From Pyxicephalus adspersus (Eukaryota > Chordata > Amphibia > Anura > Pyxicephalidae): 64,000 nucleotides of DNA. Positions 48,945-59,773 of the stretch are shown in pieces. The stretch is taken from contig NC_092861.1 in the NCBI RefSeq assembly GCF_032062135.1, positions 122,507,392 through 122,571,391 on the forward strand, written 5' to 3'. Every line of letters starts with the position of its first letter. Positions within the stretch are counted from its first letter, which is position 1. The position numbers were made by a program, and so were the translations under genes. Under the pieces are notes generated by a model. It saw nothing but the letters and a program-made list of their open reading frames with translations, did no database searches and was not told where the DNA came from.

Positions 48945-49261
48945 AGCTACGTACACACGTCAGATTTTTATCGCCCGATAATCGGCATCGGCCAATTATC
49001 GGGCGAAAATCTGCCGTGTGGACAGNNNNNNNNNNNNNNNNNNNNNNNNNNNNNNNNNNNNNNNNNNNNNNNNNNNNNNNNNNNNNNNNNNNNNNNNNNN
49101 NNNNNNNNNNNNNNNNNNNNNNNNNNNNNNNNNNNNNNNNNNNNNNNNNNNNNNNNNNNNNNNNNNNNNNNNNNNNTTCATGCATCGTGCACTCCCTTGT
49201 CGTTGGAAAGGATCGTGAAAGATCCTTTCCAACGACAAAAATTGCAAGTGTGTACGCAGCT
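48945..49261. mobile_element. Harbinger-like MITE with unlike ends, gap inside
   Basis: TAA flanks both sides (48942-48944 and 49262-49264). The left arm AGCTACGTACACACGTCAGA continues into a GCCCGATAAT hairpin. The right arm, inverted, reads AGCTGCGTACACACTTGCAA and then a TTGTCGTTGGAAAGGATC hairpin. The arms share the terminal 15 bases but belong to different subfamilies. The right arm is a near match, in inverse orientation, to 63859-63945. The gap hides the junction. Confidence 0.8.
49026..49176. other. Assembly gap (151 N)
   Basis: The N run lies between the two unlike arms of a Harbinger-like MITE. Both arms are hairpin-forming, a likely cause of the gap. Confidence 0.98.
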
Positions 49262-49264
49262 TAA

Positions 49265-49912
49265 TTCTTTCAGCAGCCAGTTTCCAGCAAAGTGGATAAT
49301 CCCTTCCTTATCTTTTTTTCTTATCTTTTCCCCTAAGTTTTCTTATCTTCACTGACTTAGATCAATTAGTTTGCTCATCTTTATTGTTTTAAAAATTCCA
49401 TAACAACCATGCCATGTCACATCTACCCCAACATTAGCAATTACATGAATATTGTCAGGTTTCATGACGCAGTCCCTGCTAACAACCTCTTTTAATTTTA
49501 GTTACCCTTATTTGTCTCCAATTTTACTAAAACTAATCCTGTTTCATTTTGTGTTCTCACAAACACCTTCAGAGATTGCAGACCACCTCAATGGAGGTGG
49601 TGGGTAGTGTGTCAGAAGTCCACATCTCTCTCCCACAACCTTAATTGTCCCAGAATAACCTGCTTTAACTTTAGCTTGCAGTTTCCTGAACACTGATTTT
49701 GCCCTCTGTTTCCCCTCTGTAAAACCCCTTTGTAAAAACATGAAGAGTTTGGCTCTCATGCTGGTACAAGTTTTTATAACAAGAAAGTTTTGTGACTGTG
49801 TGTCCCTTCCTGTCATTAGCTTGTACAAACAGAGACCCATCATTAAAACTCTTTTCCTTCACAAACTGTTCTCCGTCATACCCTTCACAAACCTCTCCTG
49901 TAAATAATTTTT
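49265..49912. other. DNA without recognised genes
   Basis: No domain-bearing frame. Minus-strand open frames of 99 and 63 codons (49544-49862) have no recognisable motif. Confidence 0.35.
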
Positions 49913-50790
49913 GCTAATATATACTTCCCCTGGTATACCCACCATACTCCTGGCTTCACATACTGCCCTCACCACACCATCTCCTGCACCTACTGCCTGT
50001 TGTCATACCCTCTACTCTCCTATCTTGAGCATATACTGCCCACTGTCATATCCTTTCTACCACTCATTATTATTATTATAGAGTATTTATTTAGCACCAT
50101 CATATTATGCAGAGCTGTACAAAGTCCATAGTTGTGTCACTAACTGTCCCTCAAGGGAGCTCACAGTCTAATGTGCCTACTATAGTCATATGTTATTAAT
50201 GTAGTCTAAGGTCAATTTAGGGGGAAGCCAATTAACCTTACTGCATGTTTTTGGAATGTTAGAGGAAACCAGAGTACCCAGAGGACACAGGGAGATCCTG
50301 CAAACTCCATGCAGATAGCATGCTGGCTTGGATTCGAACATAAGACCCAGCACTGCAAAGGCCAGATTGCTAACCTCTGAGCCACCGTGCTGCCCAATGC
50401 TTTCATGCACTTCTCTTATGTACATACCCTACCCTCTCATACCCTCTGCATTCTTCTGCACATTTTGCTTTCTTTACTGCCACCCACGTTACCCTCTTGT
50501 TCATACTGTTCATTGTCATACCCTCTAAAATTCTCTCTTGCACATGCCCGTTTCTGCCATACCATCTACATGCCTCTCTTAAACCTCCTGCCCACTGTGA
50601 TATCCTCTAAGCTACTCTTTTACACATATTTTCTATAGTAATACCAGATGTATTTCTCTCCTACACTCAATGCAGACTGTCTCACTCTTTGCTCTCTATT
50701 CATGCACATACTGCCCACTGTCATACCCATACCCCTAGTATTGCTCTCCTGCATATACTGCCTACTCTCATGTAATACATGTTATTTTTT
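49913..50790. repeat. Degenerate minisatellite interrupted by a SINE
   Basis: Pyrimidine-rich units repeat the phrase CATACTGCCCACTGTCATA followed by CCCTCTA and CTCTCCTGCA. Examples lie near 50033, 50507, 50580 and 50707. Unit length appears to be about 50-60 bp with strong drift. The SINE at 50058-50398 splits the array. The open frames here are by-products of the repeat. Confidence 0.7.
50058..50398 (-). mobile_element. tRNA-derived SINE, minus strand
   Basis: On the minus strand the head GGGCAGCACGGTGGCTCAGA GG and the B-box-like GTTCGAATCC indicate a tRNA-derived pol III promoter. A body follows with GCATGGAGTTTGCAGG and TACTCTGGTTTCCTC, then a tail of AATAATAATAAT. This architecture is that of tRNA-derived SINEs widespread in fish and frogs. 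The target duplication is not clear. Confidence 0.88.
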
Positions 50791-51694
50791 ATGTTTATTT
50801 TTACTGCCTAAAACTCTCCTGAGCATTGTTTGTAAACAGCCTTATCTTACATTATTTATGTAACCTGGGGACTACCTGTATATAATTAAAAGTACTTTGT
50901 TATATCCTTTCAATATGTGACAAAATACCTGTATTTTCAATCAGAAATCTTGTAATCATAAGTATCACTTGTTTCTTATATGCAATGAATCTGATTTGTG
51001 AATAATTAAATCCATAAAGTATAATTTTTTTATGATATATTAAAAGTAATGAGGTATATATAGCTGGGCTAGTTCACTGGTTTAAAATACTAAATGAAAA
51101 ATACAATACATGAATGCTATGCACAGCATCAATTATATAACAATGTATATATTTTATGACTCCACAAGTCCAAGGCTCTCATTGTATGCGTCTCTCCTTT
51201 TATCTTTCTAAATGCCTGTTACTTCTTTTGTTATGTGAATATAAATCTAAAGAACAATTTTGTAACGTACAGCAGTACACAGAGCATAACACGTTGTACT
51301 TTAAGTATAGAAGAATTGTCACCATTACTTACTATCTCTGAATGAACTCTGCAATGCTTTAGGCATTATATACTACCGGTAGAAATGATATATTATAAAA
51401 TACATGATTCTCTGTTGGGTACTGAAGTTTGCCAGCAAATAAACAATTGTACTTTTAGGAACTGTTTAAATATTTAAGGCTATAGAATATAAATCTCTAT
51501 ATAAATACACAACTTCTTTAAATGAAAATAACATTGTGAAAACTCGGAATAACACCCCAATCCCTTAGATTTGGGAGTCTTTGCCAAGCAATTGTAGAGC
51601 CCTTCTCTCTTGCATGGTATGGATGGGAGAAGTTGTTTTTTAGATGGCTAGATTAACAGATACTTACAGGCCTATTTAAAAAAATGTTATCCTT

Positions 51695-51698
<4 letters not shown>
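50791..51698. other. AT-rich DNA without recognised genes
   Basis: No exon or named repeat recognised. Confidence 0.4.

Positions 51699-51736
<38 letters not shown>
51699..51736. repeat. (AT)n microsatellite
   Basis: About 19 uninterrupted AT units. Confidence 0.97.
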
Positions 51737-51739
<3 letters not shown>

Positions 51740-51770
51740 TGCCCCTTGCTGGATTGCCTGAACAATGATA

Positions 51771-51935
51771 TAAGCCTGATTTATTAAAGTGTTTCAAGAC
51801 TGGAGAGTATAGACTTTCATGGGGGAACCTGGGTGATCCAGAAAACCTGGAATGGATTTCTGGTTACTGGGTGACCCAGGTTCACCCACCATAGTCTATC
51901 TTCTCCCATCCTGGTATTCTTTAATAAATCCTATT
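51771..51935. mobile_element. Palindromic MITE, copy 6, shortened core
   Basis: The left arm GCCTGATTTATTAAAG and the right arm ending TTTAATAAATCCTATTG are inverted, and both carry the CCTGGGTGA / TGACCCAGG inner motif. The core between the arms is shorter than in other copies, so a central deletion has occurred. Confidence 0.8.
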
Positions 51936-52488
51936 GTGTTCAGCATTAATAGAGACAGTTGATACTGGAATTGATTGTTGTTGGATCACATATTTGGACA
52001 TTATGGGACCCATATTTGGATATTTGGGGGCTTCTAGATTTAAAAAAACTCTATGTCCACAGACCCCCACAACCTTGAGGTCACATTGTGGGGATGATGC
52101 TCTCACCCTTAACTATGGGCCATGTCACTGTTGGGCTACCTTGCTTGTTTTGTAAGCCAGATTCCAGAGTTTTTTTTTATGGATAGGAGAAGGGGCACAG
52201 ATATTCACTGCCCCATTTCCTAACTAGTAAGGTCCCAAAAAAAACAGGGAGGATCCCACAAAATTCTTTTCTATTTTTTCAAATATAGGAGAAACCCAGG
52301 TTAGAATTAACCCTGGCCGGATTTCTCCAAACATTCCTAACAATTAAACTTCTGACAATAACTAGCCATCTACCTATACCCCCAATTGACTGGCTAGCCT
52401 TATAATCACACTAATTTCATAGACATACAAGGCACCCTGAGAATGCATGTGGAGAGGCTTAAAGAGATAATGTGCCTAGCCATTCCCA
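51936..52488. other. DNA without recognised genes
   Basis: No recognised exon or repeat. Confidence 0.4.
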
Positions 52489-52560
52489 CAGTATTTCTCA
52501 ACCTTGGTTTTGTGGAACCATAGGGTTCCTTCAGAGGTGTCTAGTACATGCATAATATGC
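52489..52560. mobile_element. Left-end fragment of a hAT-like MITE
   Basis: Starts CAGTATTTCTCAACCTTGG and continues with GGAACCATAGGGTTCCTTCAGAGG, a palindromic subterminal block. It is the left-end counterpart of the type of terminus seen at 24893. No right end was found. Confidence 0.55.
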
Positions 52561-53801
52561 AAAGCAGGAATGTGAAATATTTTATTATATATATCGGAAA
52601 TAGTACTGACTTTTATGGGATGAGAGTTTAGATCTGTGCTATTCTAGGCCCTATGTTGGCTTTGCAGAAATCTTGTCCTGCTTACACTGCTGTTTAGCAA
52701 TAAGTACCAAAAATGCCATGTTACTCTCTAAACCTCCAAACAAAAATGTATTATAATCTAAATATACAGTCCTTATTCGTAGTGGCTGCACAATTTTTTT
52801 TCCAGTAACTTCCTGTCCAAAGGTAACAATGTTCACTAACTGTATTGTATCTATAGTGAAGTGTTGCCACCCCATGTCAGGGCTACAAATCCCTTACCAA
52901 CTCCTTTTCTCTGTCCAGAGGAAACAGGTTCTGTAGTCATCAGAGATAGCTGAGAACACTTTAGCTGATAACAGACAGTACAGACAGAGAACATGTTTTA
53001 AATTGGATAAACCAATATTTTATTTTTAATTATCAAACAGATAAAGCAAAACACTTTGATGGTGTATTTAGGAAACCAAAAAGAAACAAACAAGAGCAGT
53101 TCATTGGTAGTGTTTACATACATTTTGAGGGTTACATGTCGTATGTCCAATGTTCTAAAAAAAAGTCTTAAGGCTAGAATGAGACAAATTAGGGGATGAA
53201 GAAAATCTTTATTCCTTTGCCAAAGTGTTTAGTGTTTGAGACATAAATCCACGAGAGAGGACAATCAGATGTGTGAAGTGGTATGGATAACATAATAGGT
53301 GAGAACTCACTTAAGAACTCACCAGTGTAAATATGGGAAAACAGGCATTGAAGCTGGATTACTAAAGAATTGGGGGATGTTCCCACAATAAAGATTTAAA
53401 TATTTACTTTAATTGACTAATCATATTAAAATGAAATGTGCTGTATTTTATTTGCACATGAATCAAAATACATAAAGTGTGAACATTCTCTAAAGAGAAA
53501 ATTTATAAGTGCTTTGTAAGGAAGGTGACTGTAAAAATGTGGATATTTTGTTGGATTCCATGCATAAATACTGCTATTTGATAGAATCACAATGAAGTCT
53601 ATTGAAATTTTTAATCAATTGTAAAGCACCTGAATAAAGTAATATTCTCAAAATTGCAAAATTGCTTGGGGAGTTGGGGACTTGGGGGTATCTATGGGAA
53701 CATGTCCCAAGCAAAAAAAAATGTAGGAACGCATTTTTTTTTCTTAAATTGAAGTTAAAGTATAAATATTTTTTGCACCAGAATTTTGCTAATTAAAAAC
53801 T
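52561..53801. other. AT-rich DNA without recognised genes
   Basis: No recognised exon or repeat. Confidence 0.4.
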
Positions 53802-54557
53802 CCAGCCGCAGGGGGAGACGCCGCTGCAGCAGGCAGCATGGCCGAGGCTGCTGCCCTGCTCACAGCGTGTCTCTCCCTGCAGGCAGAGGGATCTGTTCTA
53901 GCCGAACTACTGTCCAGCCAGGCGGCATCCCCAGCATCTCTATGGATGTGATTACAGAAAGTCCTGTTCTCAGCACTCCTGTGGATGTGCAAAGTAGGGC
54001 ACATCCCAGGGGTGCTGTGGGAAGAGGTGCGCACGCTACGACGCGTGCCTCTTGTACCCCCGAGGGCGTGGCACTCGGCTGCCTCGCTGCGGGGCGGGAC
54101 ATAGTTATTTTGAATTCATTTGATTGGAGGGTAGGGCCGTAGGGGATTTAGTTACCCTCCAATCAAATGGTGCCAGGTGGCGCAAGGTCATTGGCCATTT
54201 AAGGAGAACCTGTCCTGAACACCATTGCCTGCTATAAGCCTCTGTGATTACAGTGTGCTTGGGTGCTTTCCTTGTGTTGGTTTATGTTAATCCAGTTTGT
54301 CATTACCATAGCGACCTAGTCTGAAACCTGATTCTGCCTGAATTCTGCTTGCCCTGACCTTGGATTGTTTTTGACCACTCTTGCCTGCTGCCTGCCCTGA
54401 CCTCGGATTGTTCCTGACCTGCCTTTGCCTTACCCTCCTGTACTACGCCTATCTGACATCATCTGTAAAAAACCCCTGCCTTGTTTTTTTTGATGATATT
54501 AAAACTTGATAAAAGGATTCTTGGAGTTGGCTGTGGTTTGTGCCCAGGCGCATTACA
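53802..54557 (+). mobile_element. Second LTR copy, 5' truncated
   Basis: Collinear with the solo LTR at 26468-27252 from about its 48th base onward: CCAGCCGCAGGGGGAGACGCC to CCAGGCGCATTACA. Divergence and small indels are considerable. The first ~48 bp, including the TG end, is absent, so no target duplication can be assigned. It keeps the tandem CCTGACCTYGGATTGTT phrases. Open frames of up to 118 codons are LTR by-products. Confidence 0.88.
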
Positions 54558-54649
54558 GTGATGAACTTTTTCTATTTGTCATTTTTTTGGTTTGTGAAAT
54601 AAAACTGATGATCTTGTCAGAAATTCAGAGCTTCCACATGATGACTTTA

Positions 54650-54800
54650 AGGGTTTATATTTAATACAGGGAATCTGATATTACCTCAAACACTCCCTGG
54701 TGGGGATCAATTACTGCCATTGAAACACATGGACCTGGAAGATTCCCACAACAAAAATGTTTGATGGAATGTCTGATTCCATGTTTTATAAATCGAGCCC
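54650..54800. mobile_element. Small inverted-repeat element, family of 9397
   Basis: Shares GGGAATCTGATATT, the central CATTGAAACACATGGACCTG and GTCTGATTCCATGTTTTATAA with the copy at 56123. The ends are inverted relatives around TTTATA and TATAAA. Confidence 0.75.
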
Positions 54801-55761
54801 TATATGTTATTTCAAATAGGCTATTTCCCCTTTCTAGTTTTTATCTTGTACTACAGAGTGATTCACCTTTATATTCTGGAGATCGGAGAGTGGGCCTAGT
54901 AAAGTTTCAGCAGGTATTTGTCTGTATTTAGAGTCTTTAAAGGAATAAAGTGCTGAATTGCAGTGGTATGCTGCATTTTGTCCTGCTTTTGCCTCCTGAC
55001 CTCCTTCACCGTTATGTTTTTTTAAATGCAAAATTTCTTTTTTAAATGCCCTGCTAGGAATATTAATGTAGTGGAGGAATGCCTCAGCTTACGTATTCAG
55101 GATAATGAACATGTTAAGCATCATTAAAAGTAATAGAATGATTTATTGTTTTCCTTCAAAGATTATCTGTGTTACCATGAGAACCATTAAAGGTTTGTTG
55201 AAGAAGATTTGTTTCAGATATTTGATTTTCATTTTTCAGTCATCTGTAAAATATTTCAAACTGAAATCTAGGTACATCTAGGTTATTGATATAACTGAAC
55301 TAATTTTATTGCCAATAAAACATTGTTATTTATTACGATATTATTAACCTATTATAGTTGGTTATAAACTTCAATAATTTTGTTTTTGATTAGAGTTCCT
55401 CTCCATTATCAAGCACCAGAAAATGAGTCTGATCATCGACATCTTAAAAGGTACCAATACCTGGACAATCACTTGATTATGCTCACGGCTTGATGTCAAC
55501 GTAAGACTGTGGGGTTTGGCAAAACTATAGAATTAATTAGGTGCTAAGATTTCATTTAGAATGTATATTATGTTATTGTTAAAATCAGAGCTTACAGGGT
55601 TTTTGTTTCGGCAAAGGATAGGTTTTGTTGGTGAAGGGGGTTAATTGTCTGGGGTTGGGTAAAGTATCAGGTTTTGTGGGGAGGACTAAAGTGTTAAGGG
55701 ATGACTTCATCAGTTAGAACAAGCATTTGGATGGGGTTATGTGTTAGGTGTTTTATAACCA
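54801..55761. other. DNA without recognised genes
   Basis: No confident exon. A 57 bp AG/GT-bounded open stretch at 55394-55450 was considered and not called. Confidence 0.35.
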
Positions 55762-56067
55762 TTAAAGCTTTAAGAAGTAAACTCAACTCACCTTTACCTT
55801 TGCAGATCCATCAATCCATCCAGAGGTTTCCTGGATTGTGTCCCATGTTCTCCCGGTCCTCCTTCGTCTCTGCAGGGGGAGGAAGCTCCGGGTGCCACTA
55901 TCTTTTGTGGGCTTCCTCCTCCTTCTTTGTATGTCACCCAATCTTGCACTGCGCAGGCACGAGATAGGGTGACAAGGATGGGGAAAAAGTGATTGGCAAT
56001 CAAAACAGGTTTTAAAAACCCCTCCCTAAAAAAAGAAGGTGCTTTTTACCTTAGGTCTGCTTTAAGT
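55762..56067. mobile_element. Probable MITE with paired ends
   Basis: The left end CTTTAAGAAGTAAACTCAA and the right end, inverted (CTTAAAGCAGACCTAAGGTA), are distant relatives. A GC-rich middle (CCTCCTTCGTCTCTGCAGGG) resembles a frog MITE family I recall. The ends are approximate and the superfamily unknown. Confidence 0.45.
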
Positions 56068-56122
56068 GTTAGGAGGAGGTGAAATATTGTGGTGTAAGCA
56101 ATAGGTATGTTAAGGACACCTG

Positions 56123-56273
56123 AGGTTCTATTTATAAAACAGGGAATCTGACATTTCCCCATACATTCCGTGGTGGAAATTAATTACTGCCATTGAAACA
56201 CATGGACCTGTAAGATTCTCACCAGGGAATATTTAAGGGAATGTCTGATTCCCTATTTTATAAATAGAACCCC
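56123..56273. mobile_element. Small inverted-repeat element, family of 9397
   Basis: The inverted ends are AGGTTCTATTTATAAAACAG and TTTTATAAATAGAACCCC. The inner blocks GGGAATCTGACATT and ATGTCTGATTCCC are also inverted. It is the best-preserved copy of this family in the window. Confidence 0.85.
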
Positions 56274-56944
56274 TAGTAACAAAGGTAGAATTTAGGTTTA
56301 CACAGTTAGGTGAGCTCCATACAAAAAACAGCATAAAGCAAATCCAACAGCATGTTAGAAATGGCAGCATGTACCAAACCCGTTGAAGCTGCCATTTCTA
56401 ATTAAAAATTACTTGTTAGTGTAAAGGAACAAATGTGAAAACAATACTCAGCTAGATTCACATGGTGTCATACTTTGGCATACTAAGGGGTACTACAGCT
56501 TACACAGAAGTGCTGTGAGCCCTGAGAAGGGCCAAGGTGCAGAACCTAAGCAGTAACCAGGTCTTTTCCAGAGCCTCTAGTGGTGAGGATGTTGTGATGC
56601 TGGTTGCTGCCAGGTTGTGGTCCTTGGGCACACTGGGGTGGGCAGGATGATGCACGGTACAAAATCACTAGGTGGGAGAATTGTCAAGGGAGGCCAGGGA
56701 CAAGGCAGACAGCAAGCAAGAAAGGTCAGAGACAAGCCAGGGGTCAAGAACCCAAAATCCAAGAAATAGACCCCAGCCACCACAGACATATGGGAACACA
56801 GAAGATACAGGAAGCGATAGGAGGCACAGGTGACATGGGAGACACTGGGATCACCGCAGACACAAAGGAACACTGGAACAGCAAAAATGAAAAGGCTGGG
56901 AAAGTCAGGGAAATAGAGGTAGGGGCTCTGCACTAGTGGGGAAA
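56274..56944. other. GC-richer DNA, possible LTR-related repeat, unassigned
   Basis: Bases 56520-56930 hold purine-rich blocks such as GGGAGGCCAGGGACAAGGCAG that look repetitive. Opposite-strand open frames of 125 and 110 codons overlap here and show no domain. Confidence 0.3.
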
Positions 56945-57139
56945 CGCTGCACAAATACGGATTGCTGATGTTGAACTAGCTAAATTCAAGCAAGTTGTAC
57001 CAGGGTTTTTTTTTGCCTTCCTCTGGACCAACTATGCGTTATAGGGTTTTATATCTGGGATATGTTTTCTTCCCTAGTGCTTGAACTTGATGGACTTATG
57101 TCCTTTTTCAACCTAACCTACTATGTAATCATGTAAATA
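56945..57139 (+). mobile_element. CR1-like LINE 3' terminus
   Basis: Contains GCCTTCCTCTGGACCAACTA, then TTGAACTTGATGGACTTATG and TTTTTCAACCTAACCTACTA, ending in an ATGTAATCATGTAA short tandem. This is the plus-strand equivalent of the tail at 45395-45950. Severely 5' truncated, as is usual for LINE copies. Confidence 0.8.
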
Positions 57140-58506
57140 TCCAAGGCCGATTATAAGGCTATTTCCCTGATTAGCCTGCGTGAGGGGGCGGTACTGATAA
57201 AATCTAGAAGAGCAGGTAAAGAGCAGAAGGAAGGTGCCTGCATTTTAGCAAGAAAGAGGTAAGTGTGACACTTGGGTTTTAAAGTGCATGTAAACCCAAA
57301 CAATGACGTTTTCCTATTTATTTTTTTTGGGAGATGCCTACTTTTTTAAAGGTAGATGCCCCAAGGGTGTCCTATTCTTTTTAACTTTTAGGTAAGCCAG
57401 TGGTCAAATCAAAGCATGTGCAAATCAGGTATAAGAGGATTTCCTTTTAGGTTTTATCGGGCTTTCACCAAGGTATAGTAGACCCACTTGGTAAATACTT
57501 CAAGTAAAAGCTTTGTTACAACACTGAAAATTATATTTCCACCAAAAAAGCTAAAGTAGTTATAATTCATTATTTACAAATAAGTTGTTACAAAAATGAG
57601 TAACCAGGTACCTATTTCCCACAGGCTAAACATGATACATCTTTAGGACATTCTATAAAAAGATTGCAGAAATATAAAAAACAATTCTTAGGCTTCAAAT
57701 GCAAGACCTCTCTGCAAATATAAAATAATATTTTGTGTGTATGAACTTCAGATTCCATGGAAACCTTTCTCTTTCAGCTGTTGTTCTGTAGATCCCAAGG
57801 GTTGTTCATCTATAAAATGCAAACATATATTAAAAAAGGATTTACACTGTAAAAGCGAAATTATATAGAGTATTGGTGCAGAACAAATAGTTAACATTCT
57901 GCAGCTACAGATGTATCCAAAATTGTAAAATAAATCTAATCTTCCTTTGTTCACAATATAATAAAAAAAGTTCAGTGTTAAATGTTTCAACACAGTGAGT
58001 TTATTTACTGTTAAAAAATTTGCAGTGATGTTTAATGTACATCTAACCATAGATAATAAATTTAGTTACTGTTATGACAGTATATATATATATATGGATA
58101 CTTTAAGATCAAATGAGTTATTTACAACATGACGTAACACCTATTAACATATACCATTTTGGGGGTATTTAATAAAGAGACTCTGTCATTAGGTCACATG
58201 TTTTTCTAACATTCATGTATTATATGTGCCATAACTGCCTCTGTTGGATGGAATCTTCACTTTCTTTCAATGTTACAGCTGGGCACATGTGGGTGTACAT
58301 GTATCATAATGACATTTTTATAGTAATAAAATAAACAGTATAAAACAAAGAGTGTGCATTATCTTTTAGGTCTCCTTCATACCCAATATGAAACTGTGAA
58401 GCTGGCAGCACCTGAGCTCACAACAAACCTCTGCTAGAGACCTGGGAGTGGCAAACCATACCACAGTGGAAATCTGTAAGCATCAACCACGTGAACATCA
58501 ACAAAG
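57140..58506. other. AT-rich DNA without recognised genes
   Basis: No recognised exon. A short AT microsatellite lies near 58081-58096. Confidence 0.4.
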
Positions 58507-58963
58507 CAGAGGTTGGCCTAAGTCCTCACCCTTCAAGTCCAAGTCGGGTCCCAAGTCATTGACACCAATTCCAAAGTAAAGTCTCAAATCACCAAAAATT
58601 CTTCCAAGTCGAGTTTCAAGTCAAGTCACTTCATTTATACCCATTTGTTCCCATATAAAAACAGAGCTCTTATCCTGTTTTTGAGCACAGAATCACATTC
58701 TAAGTCCACAGCTTTCTCCTCCAACAGCTCAAGGCGGAATGGAGGAAGGCAGTGAGGGTTCTGTAACACCGCCCTCCTCCCCGCCCCTTTCAGCTGTCAG
58801 AGGAGAAAGCCGTTGACTTAGAATGCAAGAAGGTGGGGAGGAAGGCGGTGTTACAGAAGACTCACTGCAAGTCGAGTTGCAAGTCGCTAGACAAAACCCC
58901 CAAGTCCAGTCGCAAGTCGTTTATCAGGCGACTTAAGTCGCGGGACTCAAATTCCAACCTCTA
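58507..58963. mobile_element. hAT-like MITE rich in AAGTC repeats
   Basis: The left end CAGAGGTTGG is matched by an inverted right end CCAACCTCTA. Both arms carry many CAAGTC / GACTTG units. A long central inverted repeat pairs the CATTCTAAGTCCACAGC side (about 58698) with GTTGACTTAGAATG (about 58815-58828). The flanking octamers agree only partly. A 92-codon open frame (58833-59111) starting inside is a by-product. Confidence 0.75.
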
Positions 58964-59769
58964 CCCAAAAGTGACCAACCTCTCCTTGTCACTTAAAAGA
59001 GAGAGGCTGATGTCACAGCTGACCCCCCAGCAGAATCCTGTGGCTAACTACGGGCCTGAAATTACCCTAAAGCCCGTTTTCAGACTTGTGGTTGAAAAAA
59101 AAGACTGCTAGCTGCTTCCAGCCCTACAAATTACTATGCTGTTTACTTAAGATTTTAACAACCATTTTGTCACTCTGTTGAGTGAGGTTTTGTGTGGTTG
59201 AAATTTGAGGTGCAGTTACTCCTCCAATCACATGGCCAGAAATAACCTGTCGCTTTCAGGAACAGGATCGATCATAGCCATGTGCAAATGCATGCATACC
59301 ATAGTTCTGAACCCCTTCTTTTTCAGTTACCTTTTTTTTGTTCTGGGAGCCAACACAGATTGATTGTACAGTTTATTGCACAACCCTTTCTTGCTTCTTG
59401 TCTCAGGGAGACAACATTCATATTAAGTTGTAATATTAATTTTCCAAATTTCACCCTGCACTGCTGAATTTTCAGCAAACGTAGAGCTGCCATCTTTTTA
59501 GCCCAATCAAGTTTGCGTACATGTGGAGGCAGATCTGTAGATACTACAAATGTATTCTTGATTCCCTGCTAGCAGGTGTCTTAAGGCAGACATTTGAATA
59601 GGGTAAGAGAATAAATTAAATGCATCTGTTCTGATCCTTAAGGACAAATTACTCCACAGTGCCTGCAGCTACAGAGATTGGGGAGTATTTGTTTAAAAAA
59701 ATAATTTACTTATTACATAAAATAATGTAAGTATATCTTTAGAAGTTCTAGAAGCCTTTCAATATGTCT
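58964..59769. other. DNA without recognised genes
   Basis: No recognised exon. Bases 59160-59240 share loose phrases with 29560-29640. Confidence 0.35.
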
Positions 59770-59773
59770 TTAA

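Noticed and set aside
50058..50398. Functional tRNA gene on the minus strand
   Set aside because: The B-box-like motif belongs to a SINE head; no intact cloverleaf could be drawn and the SINE body and AAT-type tail follow.
49913..50863. Hydrophobic open frames suggesting a membrane protein
   Set aside because: The C/T-rich minisatellite translates into Leu, Pro, Ser and His in all frames; this is composition, not a gene.
55394..55450. AG/GT-bounded 57 bp open stretch
   Set aside because: The acceptor is weak, the length is short and such stretches are common by chance; no link to another exon.
58833..59111. 92-codon frame rich in Lys and Ser
   Set aside because: It derives from AAGTC repeats of the hAT-like MITE at 58507-58963 and runs into unrelated flank.
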